DNA of 64,000 bases, taken from Gracilibacillus halophilus YIM-C55.5 (lineage in GTDB: Bacteria > Bacillota > Bacilli > Bacillales > Amphibacillaceae). Made by a program: the position numbers and the translations under genes. The notes below the pieces were generated by a model. It did no database searches. It saw only the letters and a program-made list of their open reading frames with translations, and was not told the DNA's origin. Positions 45,303 through 55,513 of this stretch are shown here, piece after piece (the stretch's first letter is position 1; each line of letters starts with the position of its first letter). The DNA lies in NCBI RefSeq assembly GCF_000359605.1, contig NZ_APML01000003.1, forward strand, positions 18,868-82,867, in the 5' to 3' direction.

Positions 45303-46787
45303 ATGACGATTAGAAAAAGATACATAGCGATTTTGTTGGTACTAGCTATAGCAGTTGGTGCAGGCGGAACGTATGGTGGTTTGAAACTTTATCAAACGTT
45401 TCAATCTACATCGAATGATGGAATTGTAAGCTCAGAAGAGGAATTGTTATCACAATTAGAAAATAATCAAGAAACATTGGAAGAAAATTTTGGCAAAATG
45501 AATAAAGTTGTGAATGCCTTTTCGACCATCCAAGAAAATTATGTAGAAGATGTTGGCGATCAACAATTAATTGAAGGTGCAATCGAAGGAATGCTTCAAT
45601 CGCTTGATGATCCGTATAGCACGTATATGGATGCTGAAACAATGGAAAAATTTAATCAACAAATTGAGTCTTCATTTGAGGGTATCGGAGCAGAAGTTTC
45701 TATGAAGGATGGGAATGTGACGATTGTGGCGCCGATTAAAGACTCACCAGCTGAAGAAGCTGGGCTGAAACCGAACGATCAGATTTTATCGGTTGATGGA
45801 GAAAGTTTAGATGGCTATAGTTTGCAAGAAGCTGTCAACGAAATTCGTGGTGAAAAAGGTTCGGAAGTTGTATTGGAAGTAAGACGACCTGGCGTAGAAG
45901 AAGTGTTGGAAGTTGATATCACTCGAGATTCGATTCCGTTAGAAACTGTCTATCCTCGTACGGAAGAAGTGAACGGCAAATTGGTTGGGGTGATTGAGTT
46001 AACTTCATTTTCCGAAACAACGGCCGAAGACTTTAAAAATGCACTGAGCGATTTGGAAGAACAAGGTATTGACGGTTTAGTAATAGATGTTCGAGGAAAT
46101 CCTGGTGGTGTATTAACAGCTGTGGAAGAAATTTTAAAACAATTTGTTCCTCAAGATACACCATATTTACAAATCGAATATCCGAACGGTAAGAAGCAAC
46201 GACAATTTAGCAATTTAACAGATACGAAAGACTATCCAATTGTGACTCTGATTAATGAAGGTAGTGCATCTGCTTCAGAAATTTTGGCTGTGTCTTTAAA
46301 AGAGGCGGTCGGAGCAGAAGTAGTGGGGACAACTTCCTTTGGTAAGGGTACCGTGCAACAGCCGCTTCCTTTAGGTGAAGAAAGTACGATTAAACTGACA
46401 CGTTTTAAATGGTTATCACCAGAAGGTAACTGGATACATGAAAAAGGTGTTCAACCAACCGTTAAACAAAAGCAACCCGAATATTATTATACGAATCCAG
46501 TGCAAATCGAAGACGAATCATTGGCGTTTGACCAAAGTGATTCAAAAATTGCGAATGTGCAACAAATGTTAGCTGGTTTAGGTTATGACCCAGGACGCAC
46601 TGACGGTTATTTTAGTGAACAAACAAGAGCAGCCGTTGAAGAATTCCAAACAGCCAATGATTTAGAAGTAACAGGAGCAGTCGATCAGGCAACAGCTGAT
46701 TCGTTACAAACTAGAATAATGGAAAACATTCAAAGTGGAGAAGATGACCAGCAATTAGAAAGAGCTTTACAAGTGATTAGTGAATAG
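45303..46787 (+). CDS. ctpB: CtpB-like carboxy-terminal processing protease (S41)
   Basis: The 494-residue protease has a signal anchor (about 8-25), a PDZ domain (about 100-185; IKDSPAEEAGLKPNDQILSVDGESL), an S41 domain with catalytic Ser in NEGSASASEI and Lys in TTSFGKGTVQ, and a C-terminal peptidoglycan-binding domain (VQQMLAGLGYDPGRTDGYFSEQTRAAVEEF). In B. subtilis CtpB cleaves SpoIVFA during sporulation to activate sigma-K processing. Position between the ftsEX block and minJ is conserved; swrA is absent. Confidence 0.93.
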   Translation: MTIRKRYIAILLVLAIAVGAGGTYGGLKLYQTFQSTSNDGIVSSEEELLSQLENNQETLEENFGKMNKVVNAFSTIQENYVEDVGDQQLIEGAIEGMLQSLDDPYSTYMDAETMEKFNQQIESSFEGIGAEVSMKDGNVTIVAPIKDSPAEEAGLKPNDQILSVDGESLDGYSLQEAVNEIRGEKGSEVVLEVRRPGVEEVLEVDITRDSIPLETVYPRTEEVNGKLVGVIELTSFSETTAEDFKNALSDLEEQGIDGLVIDVRGNPGGVLTAVEEILKQFVPQDTPYLQIEYPNGKKQRQFSNLTDTKDYPIVTLINEGSASASEILAVSLKEAVGAEVVGTTSFGKGTVQQPLPLGEESTIKLTRFKWLSPEGNWIHEKGVQPTVKQKQPEYYYTNPVQIEDESLAFDQSDSKIANVQQMLAGLGYDPGRTDGYFSEQTRAAVEEFQTANDLEVTGAVDQATADSLQTRIMENIQSGEDDQQLERALQVISE

Positions 46788-46800
46788 GTATAAAAAATTC

Positions 46801-46830
46801 GCAGTAGCATTCGTTACTGCGGATTTTTTG
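46801..46830 (+). terminator. Intrinsic terminator after ctpB
   Basis: CGCAGTA (46801-46807) pairs with TACTGCG (46816-46822), followed by GATTTTTT. Confidence 0.85.
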
Positions 46831-46961
46831 TAGCAAAATAAGCAAATAAAAGAGTTTCTTGCTATATTTTATCCAAAAGGGTAGTCAAAACTTGCTTTTT
46901 AAATCATAATAGAAATCATAAGAGTTTTTGTATCGGATTTGATAATGGAAGGAGAGACGTC

Positions 46962-48161
46962 ATGGATTGGTTGATTGAATTCATTAGAGCGATCGGAAGA
47001 GGATTGGCGCAACCAACACTGTATTGGTTTATTCTATTATTGATTGTTTCTGCATATCTTCGCAGGAAAAATGATCGCAAGCAATTCGGTGTTAAAGTAA
47101 AGCAACCATTGATCGAAGCAGGACATACGGTGTTTCTTTCGCTGGTCGCTGGACTTATATTATCAATACTTTGTGTATTATTGGGTATCACCTTTTCTTA
47201 TCCGTTAGCCATTCTATTGTCATCGATATTTATTTTGTTATCATTAGCAAATCAATTTGGATTGTTATCACCAAGTTATACGTTAGGCGTTTTCTTTTTA
47301 ATTATGATATTGCATCCTACTATCATTGAATGGTTTGAATGGGAAGGTCTCGATGTATTTCAATCCATATCACTGATTTCGATTTCGTTACTCATTGGTG
47401 TATTTTTGTTTGTAGAAAGTTGGCTTCTTTTACATAAAAAGGGATCGAATGATTTTCCGGAGCAAATACGTAGTAAACGGGGAAAGCATGTCGGACAGCA
47501 ACGAGTGAAACGTTTAGCGATCGTTCCATTTTTTACACTTGTTCCTGCTGGTGCGATTGAATCGTTTGCTGAGTGGTGGCCTATCTGGCAAGTGAATGGT
47601 GACTCTTATGGTCTTATGATCGTGCCATTTCTAATAGGTACTGAGCACGTTTTTCGCAGTATGTTACCGAAAGAAGGTAGAACATGGATTGGGAAGCGAA
47701 TCATTGGACTAGCGGTACTCATATTGGCATGTAGTGCAGGTGCTTTTGTTTATCAGCCGCTTATTTATGTTGCAGTAGCGATTGCCTTTATCGGTCGTAT
47801 CATGATTTCGTTACGGTTCCGATATCTGGATAGGAAAAATGTGCGTTATTTTCAGCCTGGAGGTGAAGGGTTACTCGTACTTGATGTTTTACCCAATACC
47901 CCAGCTGAGGATTTTGAGTTAGAACCAGGGGAGCGAATTATGAAAGTGAATGGACAACCCATTCATGATGAAAGCAGTTTTTATCAAGCATTGCAACAAA
48001 ATCGAACATATGGCAAATTGCAAATTAAAAATATTTCCGGGGAAATACGTTTTGCTGAACGTTCGTTATATGAAGGGGAGCATCATGAATTAGGCGTATT
48101 ATTTTTGAAAAATGAATCGATTTCTGTTGATGAACAAAAAGTAGAAACTTCATCTATATAA
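46962..48161 (+). CDS. minJ: MinJ-like polytopic PDZ protein (division topology)
   Basis: The 399-residue protein has about eight membrane helices (residues 15-290) and a C-terminal PDZ domain (about 305-385; GGEGLLVLDVLPNTPAEDFELEPGERIMKVNGQPIHDESSFYQAL). MinJ links DivIVA with MinCD at the cell poles and septum in Bacillus. The size equals B. subtilis MinJ (397). RBS GAAGGAGAG precedes ATG. It ends before a strong terminator. Confidence 0.9.
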   Translation: MDWLIEFIRAIGRGLAQPTLYWFILLLIVSAYLRRKNDRKQFGVKVKQPLIEAGHTVFLSLVAGLILSILCVLLGITFSYPLAILLSSIFILLSLANQFGLLSPSYTLGVFFLIMILHPTIIEWFEWEGLDVFQSISLISISLLIGVFLFVESWLLLHKKGSNDFPEQIRSKRGKHVGQQRVKRLAIVPFFTLVPAGAIESFAEWWPIWQVNGDSYGLMIVPFLIGTEHVFRSMLPKEGRTWIGKRIIGLAVLILACSAGAFVYQPLIYVAVAIAFIGRIMISLRFRYLDRKNVRYFQPGGEGLLVLDVLPNTPAEDFELEPGERIMKVNGQPIHDESSFYQALQQNRTYGKLQIKNISGEIRFAERSLYEGEHHELGVLFLKNESISVDEQKVETSSI

Positions 48162-48168
48162 TTATTGT

Positions 48169-48216
48169 AACCGGAACTCTATCGACGTCGTTTTGATAAA
48201 GTTCCGGTTTTTCTTT
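48169..48216 (+). terminator. Intrinsic terminator after minJ
   Basis: Perfect 10-bp stem AACCGGAACT/AGTTCCGGTT (48169-48178 with 48200-48209) with T-run. Confidence 0.9.
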
Positions 48217-48223
48217 TCTATTT

Positions 48224-48280
48224 TTTATTCTTAACTTTCGCGGTTTTATTCTCGGCTTTCGCAAATTTATTCTCAACTTC
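48224..48280. repeat. Family A phased array, 3 units, 21-bp period
   Basis: TTTATTCTTAAC, TTTATTCTCGGC and TTTATTCTCAAC begin at 48224, 48245 and 48266, exactly 21 bp apart. Each is followed by TTT or TTC and six variable bases. Lies behind the minJ terminator and 24 bases before the stop of the convergent helicase gene. Confidence 0.85.
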
Positions 48281-48303
48281 GGTCTACACTCGCGAATGAT
48301 GTT

Positions 48304-51300
48304 TTAAAATTCTAGCAATTCGCGGATTTCTGCTTCGGATAGCTTAGATAATAATGTTTCGCCTGGTTGAATGATTTGATCGACTAACTCACGCTTTTGC
48401 TGTTGCAAGTGATATATTTTTTCTTCAATTGTTCCTTCTGTAATTAAACGTATAACTTGGACAGCTTTTTCTTGCCCAATACGGTGGGCTCTTCCAGCTG
48501 CTTGCTCTTCAACAGCAGGGTTCCACCATAAATCATATAAAATCACCGTATCTGCGCCTGTTAGGTTTAGCCCCGTACCGCCTGCTTTTAACGAGATAAG
48601 GAAAAAGCCTTTTTCCCCTTGATTAAATGCTTCGACCATTTCCATACGTTTTTCGGTAGGCGTAGAACCATCTAAATAAAAAGCAGGATAACCTTGTGCT
48701 TCTAACGCTTGGTAAATAATTTGAAGCATACTTGAAAATTGAGAGAAAATAAGCGTTCGTTTTCCTTGTGCTTGCAGATCGTCTGTTAATTCTAACAGCT
48801 GATTGAGTTTGCCTGATTCGCCTTGATAGTTTTCTAAAAATAAGCTTGGATGACAGCAAATTTGGCGCAAACGTGTTAAGCCAGCAAGGATCTGTAATTT
48901 TCCTTTTTCGAAACCTTTTTGCTCAATTGTTTCATCCATTTCGTTTTGAATCCGTTGCAAATACCCAATGTAGACTTCTTTTTGTTGTTTCGTTAGTTCT
49001 GAATATTGCACGGTTTCGATTTTATCTGGTAATTCTTCTAATACATCTTTTTTCACACGGCGTAAAATAAATGGTCTTGTAATTCGAGCGATGTAGTTAG
49101 CATCAAGGCTTGTGAATTCCTTTTTGTTGCCGAATAAGCCAGGTGATATCGTATGGAAAATCGACCATAATTCATCGAGTGAGTTTTCAATCGGTGTACC
49201 ACTTAAGGCAAAATATTGTTTCGCGCGAATCGCTCGCACCGCTTTGGCCGTTAACGTTAAATGATTCTTGATCGCTTGTGCTTCATCCAAAATAAAACAA
49301 TCAAATGATTTTTCTTCATACCATTCATGATCTTGCCGTAATGTTGGGTAAGACGTAATTAAAATATTCGTATTTTCGTGTTCTTGGATTAATTGTTTCC
49401 GTTGTTTCTTTTGTCCGACGATCACACCACTCGTTAACTGAGGTGCAAACTTTTCGACTTCCTTTTTCCAGTTATAAACGAGGGAAGCTGGCGCAACAAC
49501 TAATGCTTGATACGTTGAATCTTGATGTTGGATGTCAGATAACAAATACGTAATGGTTTGTAGTGTCTTACCAAGCCCCATATCATCTGCCAAAATGCCG
49601 CCTAAATGATAATGGGATAATGTTTTCATCCATTGATAGCCTGTATGTTGATAATCACGCAATTCAGCATCAAGTCCCTCAGGAAGTGGAAATTCCAACT
49701 CTTCTGGATGTTTTAATTGATCGAGCATGGTTTGAAACGTGTTTGAAAAAGTATCACGATCACTCTGTAAGGCATCTTCAACTTGAAAACTCCGCGCAGC
49801 TGGTAGTTCAACCTTTCCGTCTTCAATCTCTTGTTTCGAAAATTGAATATTGTCATGAAGCTGTTGGAATGAAGAAAATCCTTCTCCGTCTAATTGCAAC
49901 AATGCACCATTTGGAATTCTGTAATATCGTTGCTTTTCGACTAAGGCTTGCAACACTTCCGCTACATATTCATCTGAGATTCCTTCGACATCAAACGAAA
50001 TATCAAGCATTCCCTCCGATGAGTTATATTCTACAGATGACTGAAGCTGATGGGCATCGTCTCCTAGCATACGTTTGACATCACTGGACATATATACATG
50101 ACTATAGGATTCTAACCAGTAGACATCTTCATGTAAAAACGAATAAATCGTTTCATAGTCAAATAAAAACATCGATTGATTCATTTCTAAAAAGCCAATG
50201 TCACGCATCCGTTCGATTAATTGATTCTCCTTGTCTCGATTTCGTTTGACGAGCTGATTCGTTGTTTGCTGGTGTGCGAACGGATAAAATACATGATCCC
50301 CATATTGAAAAGAGACGGATGCTTGTAGTGCCTCATCGACCTCGTCCAAATAGACTTTCGCTTGTAAAGGAGATGTGTTGATTTGCTTCTTTAAGCGATC
50401 CGTCATGGAAACCTGACCTACTTGTTCAAATTGCGGCATGACATTTTCGATAAAGGAATCCATTTCCGGTGTCGAAATATAATGTTTCTTTTTCGATTGG
50501 AAAGGGAGAATACGGAATAATTTTTCTAAGACGTTTTTCTGTTCGTATGTGATTTGATAGAAACGATTTTCCTCAACTAAGTACTGGTAGCTGTCTAAAA
50601 ATCGATAGGACGACAAATCCGTCATTTCAAACGTAAACATATTTTGATTCGTATAATCGAGCTCAAATAATAATTGATCATCCATTTCTTTCAGTTCGAT
50701 CAACGGATACGTTTTATCTTGGTGTTGAAAGGTATAATCTGTATGCTGTACATCTTCTAACAATTCATTGCTAATGGTTGGCGAAATAAATAATTCTCGC
50801 GGGTATTCTGTTTTATGAATATATAGATTGCCGAATAATTTCTCTTGCTCATAGCAACGCATGAGCCATTCGATCATCATCCGATCATTGGATGTGAAAT
50901 AATAATGGTTCGGTGTATAGTAAAAAGACTGGTTCACCTTAAATGACTCCCCATTTTTATACGCTTGAAGAAACCCGCGAATATCACGGACGATGTATGG
51001 GCGACTTTCACCAACTTTCATGGCAATCGTTAAAACGAATTGTGTCTTTTTATTGGTTTGTGTTAATTTCACTGTAAAACTTGATTGAATCGGTTTTGGG
51101 GCTTCAAGGATTTCTCCTTTATCGCGAAATGTGTGTAATAATTGTTTGGCAAATAAATCTGTTTCATAGGATGTTTCTCCAGTATTTCCTTGATCAACAG
51201 CATATCTTCTTCGTTGTGATGATATATCTTGGGTGACTGATAGGAGAACAGCAGCCACATGCTTACACGCTCCATAGCTATCATAAGCTGGACATGTACA

Positions 51301-51507
51301 CGTTGGATCAACATCCATATCTTCACCGAGATAGAGACGAACGGTATATACTTTGGTGCCTTTCACGAGCCCGCGCCAAGAATGGTTATTTGGATTATAG
51401 GACAGGCCATAAACACGGCCGTTTTTGTAATAGTCGTAGCCTCGTTCATAAAAAGTATCGCCAGTTAGTTGACGAATTCCGTCTTCACTCATTTCAATTT
51501 TTTGCAT
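48304..51507 (-). CDS. SNF2 family helicase with SWIM zinc finger
   Basis: This 1067-residue protein has an N-terminal SWIM zinc finger (CTCPAYDSYGACKH, about residues 50-65), a SNF2-associated region (about 130-560), the SNF2 ATPase (LADDMGLGKTLQTI, then DEAQ) and a helicase C domain ending with QAAGRAHRIGQEKAVQVIRLI. Bacterial members resemble HepA/RapA and YwqA and probably act on DNA-protein complexes or recycle RNA polymerase; the role is not known. RBS GGAAGGGA on the minus strand. Transcribed towards minJ. Confidence 0.9.
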   Translation of the reverse strand: MQKIEMSEDGIRQLTGDTFYERGYDYYKNGRVYGLSYNPNNHSWRGLVKGTKVYTVRLYLGEDMDVDPTCTCPAYDSYGACKHVAAVLLSVTQDISSQRRRYAVDQGNTGETSYETDLFAKQLLHTFRDKGEILEAPKPIQSSFTVKLTQTNKKTQFVLTIAMKVGESRPYIVRDIRGFLQAYKNGESFKVNQSFYYTPNHYYFTSNDRMMIEWLMRCYEQEKLFGNLYIHKTEYPRELFISPTISNELLEDVQHTDYTFQHQDKTYPLIELKEMDDQLLFELDYTNQNMFTFEMTDLSSYRFLDSYQYLVEENRFYQITYEQKNVLEKLFRILPFQSKKKHYISTPEMDSFIENVMPQFEQVGQVSMTDRLKKQINTSPLQAKVYLDEVDEALQASVSFQYGDHVFYPFAHQQTTNQLVKRNRDKENQLIERMRDIGFLEMNQSMFLFDYETIYSFLHEDVYWLESYSHVYMSSDVKRMLGDDAHQLQSSVEYNSSEGMLDISFDVEGISDEYVAEVLQALVEKQRYYRIPNGALLQLDGEGFSSFQQLHDNIQFSKQEIEDGKVELPAARSFQVEDALQSDRDTFSNTFQTMLDQLKHPEELEFPLPEGLDAELRDYQHTGYQWMKTLSHYHLGGILADDMGLGKTLQTITYLLSDIQHQDSTYQALVVAPASLVYNWKKEVEKFAPQLTSGVIVGQKKQRKQLIQEHENTNILITSYPTLRQDHEWYEEKSFDCFILDEAQAIKNHLTLTAKAVRAIRAKQYFALSGTPIENSLDELWSIFHTISPGLFGNKKEFTSLDANYIARITRPFILRRVKKDVLEELPDKIETVQYSELTKQQKEVYIGYLQRIQNEMDETIEQKGFEKGKLQILAGLTRLRQICCHPSLFLENYQGESGKLNQLLELTDDLQAQGKRTLIFSQFSSMLQIIYQALEAQGYPAFYLDGSTPTEKRMEMVEAFNQGEKGFFLISLKAGGTGLNLTGADTVILYDLWWNPAVEEQAAGRAHRIGQEKAVQVIRLITEGTIEEKIYHLQQQKRELVDQIIQPGETLLSKLSEAEIRELLEF

Positions 51508-51713
51508 GGAAAATCCCTTCCTTGTATCGATACACTATCATTACATCATCGTTATGCTACATCATTTTATTATAACAGAAATCATCATGATTACGCTAAA
51601 ATTGTTAACTTATTCGTGATGATTCTTTAGATGCTATATTTGGCTTGATTGACTTTCGTTGCATAAACTGCTATTTTTGTCAAAGATATGTGCGGTAGAA
51701 AGTAGGGATAAGC

Positions 51714-53300
51714 ATGAGTATGGAAGAAGAGATTCAAAAGCGAAAAACGTTTGCCATTATTTCACACCCCGATGCTGGGAAAACGACGATTACTGAGAAA
51801 CTATTATTATTCGGTAATTTAATTCGCTCAGCTGGTACGGTGAAGGGGAAGAAAACAGGCAAATTCGCCACATCGGATTGGATGGAAATTGAAAAGCAAC
51901 GTGGGATTTCCGTCACTTCAAGCGTCATGAATTTCGATTATCAAGGGTATCGAGTAAATATTTTGGACACACCCGGTCACGAAGATTTTAGTGAGGATAC
52001 GTATCGAACGTTAACAGCTGTGGATTGTGTCGTCATGGTGATTGATGCGACAAAAGGGATTGAAGCGCAGACGATTAAATTGTTCAAGGTTTGTAAGATG
52101 CGTGGCATTCCGATTTTTACGTTTATCAACAAGCTTGATCGTGAAAGTCGAGAACCACTCGAATTACTGGATCAAATTGAAGATGTATTGAATATCGAAA
52201 CGTATCCAATGAACTGGCCCGTCGGAATGGGAAAAAGGTTTATTGGTATTTTAGACAGATATCATGAACAATTTATTCAATACAATGGCAATGAAGAGGA
52301 AACGTATATTCCGTTTGATCAACTGCAACAAGATAAGTATCGAGACATTACTGATAATCCTACCTATCAGGAAACGATCGATGAATTAGAGTTATTAGAA
52401 GGTGCTGGTGATGAATTTTCATTAGATCGTGTATTACAAGGAGAACAGACGCCCGTGTTCTTTGGTAGTGCACTGGCGCCATTTGGTGTGCAAACATTTT
52501 TTGATACATTTATTAATCTTGCTCCTGCCCCTGGTCCGCGCAAAACGGAAACCGATGTCGTACATCCAGAGCGTGAAGAGTTTTCAGGATTTGTGTTTAA
52601 AATTCAAGCCAATATGAACCCACAACACCGTGATCGTGTTGCCTTTATTCGTGTCTGTTCGGGTACATTTACACGTGGCATGCAAGTGAAGCTCGCTCGT
52701 ACGGGGAAATCGATGAAGCTCGGACAAACGCAACAATTCGTTGCCTCGTCTCGTGATACCGTTCAACAAGCATATCCTGGTGATATTATCGGGGTGTATG
52801 ATCCTGGAACATATCGAATTGGTGATACATTAGTTGAAGGCAAGCAAACCTTTGCGTATGATGAATTGCCACAATTCCCGCCTGAGATTTTCCAGCGGGT
52901 AACGGCAAAAAATGTGATGAAGGCGAAGCAATTTCGTAAAGGATTGGAACAGCTGGTGCAAGAAGGGGCGATCCAATTATTCCGCGGGTATCCAACTGAT
53001 TCAATTATTGTCGGTGCTGTAGGTCAATTACAATATGAAGTGTTTCAACATCGAATGAAGAACGAATACAACGTCGAAATCATGCTGGAATCGATTGGTG
53101 ATCGCATTCCTCGTTGGTTGAAAGAAGAACAAGTTGATCCTTCATTATTCGATGAACGTAATATGTTGGTAAAAGACCGAGATGGCGAATTTCTCGTTCT
53201 CTTTAAAAATGACTTTGCTTTACGTTGGTTTGCTGATAAATATCCAGAGATTGAGCTCATTGATCTGTTTGAAGTCAATCAATACAATCAAGCGACATAA
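51714..53300 (+). CDS. prfC: Peptide chain release factor 3
   Basis: The 528-residue GTPase has G1 [10 protein letters not shown]3 DTPGHEDF, G4 NKLDRE and the RF3 C-terminal domain ([45 protein letters not shown]). RF3 recycles RF1 and RF2 from the ribosome after termination. The gene has its own terminator. It is absent from many Bacillus genomes, including B. subtilis 168 as far as I recall, so it is an accessory gene at this position. Confidence 0.94.
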   Translation: MSMEEEIQKRKTFAIISHPDAGKTTITEKLLLFGNLIRSAGTVKGKKTGKFATSDWMEIEKQRGISVTSSVMNFDYQGYRVNILDTPGHEDFSEDTYRTLTAVDCVVMVIDATKGIEAQTIKLFKVCKMRGIPIFTFINKLDRESREPLELLDQIEDVLNIETYPMNWPVGMGKRFIGILDRYHEQFIQYNGNEEETYIPFDQLQQDKYRDITDNPTYQETIDELELLEGAGDEFSLDRVLQGEQTPVFFGSALAPFGVQTFFDTFINLAPAPGPRKTETDVVHPEREEFSGFVFKIQANMNPQHRDRVAFIRVCSGTFTRGMQVKLARTGKSMKLGQTQQFVASSRDTVQQAYPGDIIGVYDPGTYRIGDTLVEGKQTFAYDELPQFPPEIFQRVTAKNVMKAKQFRKGLEQLVQEGAIQLFRGYPTDSIIVGAVGQLQYEVFQHRMKNEYNVEIMLESIGDRIPRWLKEEQVDPSLFDERNMLVKDRDGEFLVLFKNDFALRWFADKYPEIELIDLFEVNQYNQAT

Positions 53301-53314
53301 CATGTACGATAGAG

Positions 53315-53358
53315 ATCCGAACGCCCATTGTGAGTTAGAGCATGCGTTCGGATTTTTT
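53315..53358 (+). terminator. Intrinsic terminator after prfC
   Basis: Perfect 10-bp stem ATCCGAACGC/GCGTTCGGAT (53315-53324 with 53344-53353) followed by T-run. Confidence 0.88.
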
Positions 53359-53448
53359 CTTGAAGACGAATATGTGTTAACAATCCATTTGCTTTATGAA
53401 GCGGTATATATTGGTTATAATAAAGGGTAGAAAAATTTTATTAATGAG

Positions 53449-53488
53449 CGAATATTTGTTCGCTTTTTCTTTTTCCTTGTTGTATAAT
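53449..53488 (+). promoter_or_regulatory. Candidate LexA box and promoter of uvrBA
   Basis: CGAATATTTGTTCG (53449-53462) resembles the Bacillus LexA box CGAACRNRYGTTYG with two mismatches, and a -10 TATAAT lies at 53483-53488. uvrBA is a LexA target in B. subtilis. The same bases also form a 6-bp hairpin (AGCGAA/TTCGCT) followed by T, so a weak terminator is an alternative. Confidence 0.5.
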
Positions 53489-53517
53489 GGAGAAAGAGAA
53501 CGAACGGAGGTAAAGGT

Positions 53518-55506
53518 ATGGAGGAACAACAATTTTCGCTACAATCACCATATCAACCACAAGGTGATCAGCCGCAAGCGATTGCGGAACTGGCTAGCGG
53601 TGTACAAGATAATCAACGATATCAAACCTTACTCGGTGCAACGGGGACAGGGAAGACATTTACGGTATCGAATGTGATTCAGGAAATTAATCGTCCAACG
53701 TTGGTGATCGCACATAACAAAACGTTAGCAGGACAATTATATAGCGAGTTTAAAGAGTTTTTTCCGAACAATGCAGTGGAATATTTTGTTAGCTACTATG
53801 ATTACTATCAACCAGAAGCCTATGTTCCATCGACCGATACATTTATTGAAAAAGATGCAAGTGTTAACGATGAAATTGACAAATTAAGGCATTCGGCTAC
53901 ATCAGCATTATTTGAACGGAATGATGTGTTAATTGTAGCGAGTGTTTCTTGTATTTACGGTTTAGGTTCTCCAGAAGAATACCGTGAGCAAGTTGTGTCC
54001 CTACGTGTTGGCATGGAAAAGGACCGTGATGAATTATTGCGTGATTTAGTCAGTATTCAGTATGCACGTAACGATATTGACTTTCAGCGTGGGACGTTTC
54101 GAGTGCGTGGGGACTCGGTTGAAATTATTCCGGCTTCACGTGAGGAGCATTGTATTCGCTTAGAATTTTTCGGTGACGAGATTGATCGTATGCGTGAAGT
54201 TGATGCATTGACCGGTGAAGTCATCGGAGATCGTGAACATATTGCGATTTTCCCAGCGTCTCACTTCGTAACGCGTGATGAAAAATTAAAGCTAGCGATG
54301 GAGCGTATTCGTGAGGAGTTACATCAACAATTGGAAAAACTGCGATCGGAAGATAAACTTTTAGAGGCCCAACGCTTAGAGCAACGAACGAACTACGATT
54401 TGGAAATGATGGAAGAAATGGGGTTTTGTTCAGGTATTGAAAATTACTCTCGTCATTTGACGTTAAGAGATGCTGGTTCGACACCTTATACATTACTTGA
54501 TTATTTTCCAGAAGATTCATTGATTGTGATTGATGAATCGCACGTAACTTTACCGCAAGTTCGTGGCATGTACAATGGTGACCAAGCACGTAAACAAGTG
54601 TTAGTTGATCATGGATTTCGTCTGCCTTCCGCATTGGATAACCGTCCACTTACGTTTAATGAATTTGAAGAAAAGGCGAACCAATTTATTTTTGTTTCAG
54701 CAACACCTGGTCCATATGAATTGGAACATACACCGAAAATGACCGAACAAATTATTCGTCCAACTGGATTACTTGATCCGAAAATTGATGTGCGTCCGAT
54801 CGATGGGCAAATTGATGATTTGATCGGGGAAATCAATGCAAGACAAAAACGTGATGAACGCGTATTGATTACGACGTTAACCAAAAAAATGGCCGAAGAC
54901 CTCACCGATTATCTGAAAGAAGTCGGTATTAAGGTTGCCTATCTCCATTCGGAAATCAAGACATTAGAACGGATTGAAGTCATTCGTGATTTACGTGTTG
55001 GCACGTATGATGTTCTCGTCGGTATCAATTTATTGCGTGAAGGACTAGATATACCAGAAGTATCACTCGTTGCGATATTGGATGCGGATAAGGAAGGCTT
55101 TTTACGGTCTGAACGATCGCTTATTCAGACGATGGGACGTGCTGCCCGTAATGAAAATGGTCAAGTGATTATGTATGCTGATCGCATAACAGATTCCATG
55201 CAGTCAGCGATGGATGAAACGAATCGTCGTCGCGAAAAACAACATGCGTTTAATGAAGAACATGGCATTGTACCACAAACGATTAACAAAGAAGTTCGAG
55301 ATGTCATTCGAGCAACAACAGTAGCAGAAGGTGACGAGACATACGAAGATGAACAAAAACCAGATATTAGTAACATGTCTAAACAAGAAAAAGAAAAACT
55401 AATCGAACAAATGGAACAAGAAATGAAACAAGCCGCTAGAGATCTAGACTTCGAACGAGCAGCGGAACTTCGTGATATTGTAATAGAACTTAAAGCAGAA
55501 GGGTGA
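53518..55506 (+). CDS. uvrB: UvrB, excinuclease ABC subunit B
   Basis: The 662-residue protein has Walker [11 protein letters not shown], the beta-hairpin region ([20 protein letters not shown]), [18 protein letters not shown], helicase motifs [37 protein letters not shown] and a C-terminal UVR domain (about 625-660). UvrB verifies DNA damage delivered by UvrA and loads UvrC. RBS ACGGAGGT. uvrA follows after 7 bases. Confidence 0.97.
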   Translation: MEEQQFSLQSPYQPQGDQPQAIAELASGVQDNQRYQTLLGATGTGKTFTVSNVIQEINRPTLVIAHNKTLAGQLYSEFKEFFPNNAVEYFVSYYDYYQPEAYVPSTDTFIEKDASVNDEIDKLRHSATSALFERNDVLIVASVSCIYGLGSPEEYREQVVSLRVGMEKDRDELLRDLVSIQYARNDIDFQRGTFRVRGDSVEIIPASREEHCIRLEFFGDEIDRMREVDALTGEVIGDREHIAIFPASHFVTRDEKLKLAMERIREELHQQLEKLRSEDKLLEAQRLEQRTNYDLEMMEEMGFCSGIENYSRHLTLRDAGSTPYTLLDYFPEDSLIVIDESHVTLPQVRGMYNGDQARKQVLVDHGFRLPSALDNRPLTFNEFEEKANQFIFVSATPGPYELEHTPKMTEQIIRPTGLLDPKIDVRPIDGQIDDLIGEINARQKRDERVLITTLTKKMAEDLTDYLKEVGIKVAYLHSEIKTLERIEVIRDLRVGTYDVLVGINLLREGLDIPEVSLVAILDADKEGFLRSERSLIQTMGRAARNENGQVIMYADRITDSMQSAMDETNRRREKQHAFNEEHGIVPQTINKEVRDVIRATTVAEGDETYEDEQKPDISNMSKQEKEKLIEQMEQEMKQAARDLDFERAAELRDIVIELKAEG

Positions 55507-55513
55507 GGCGCCA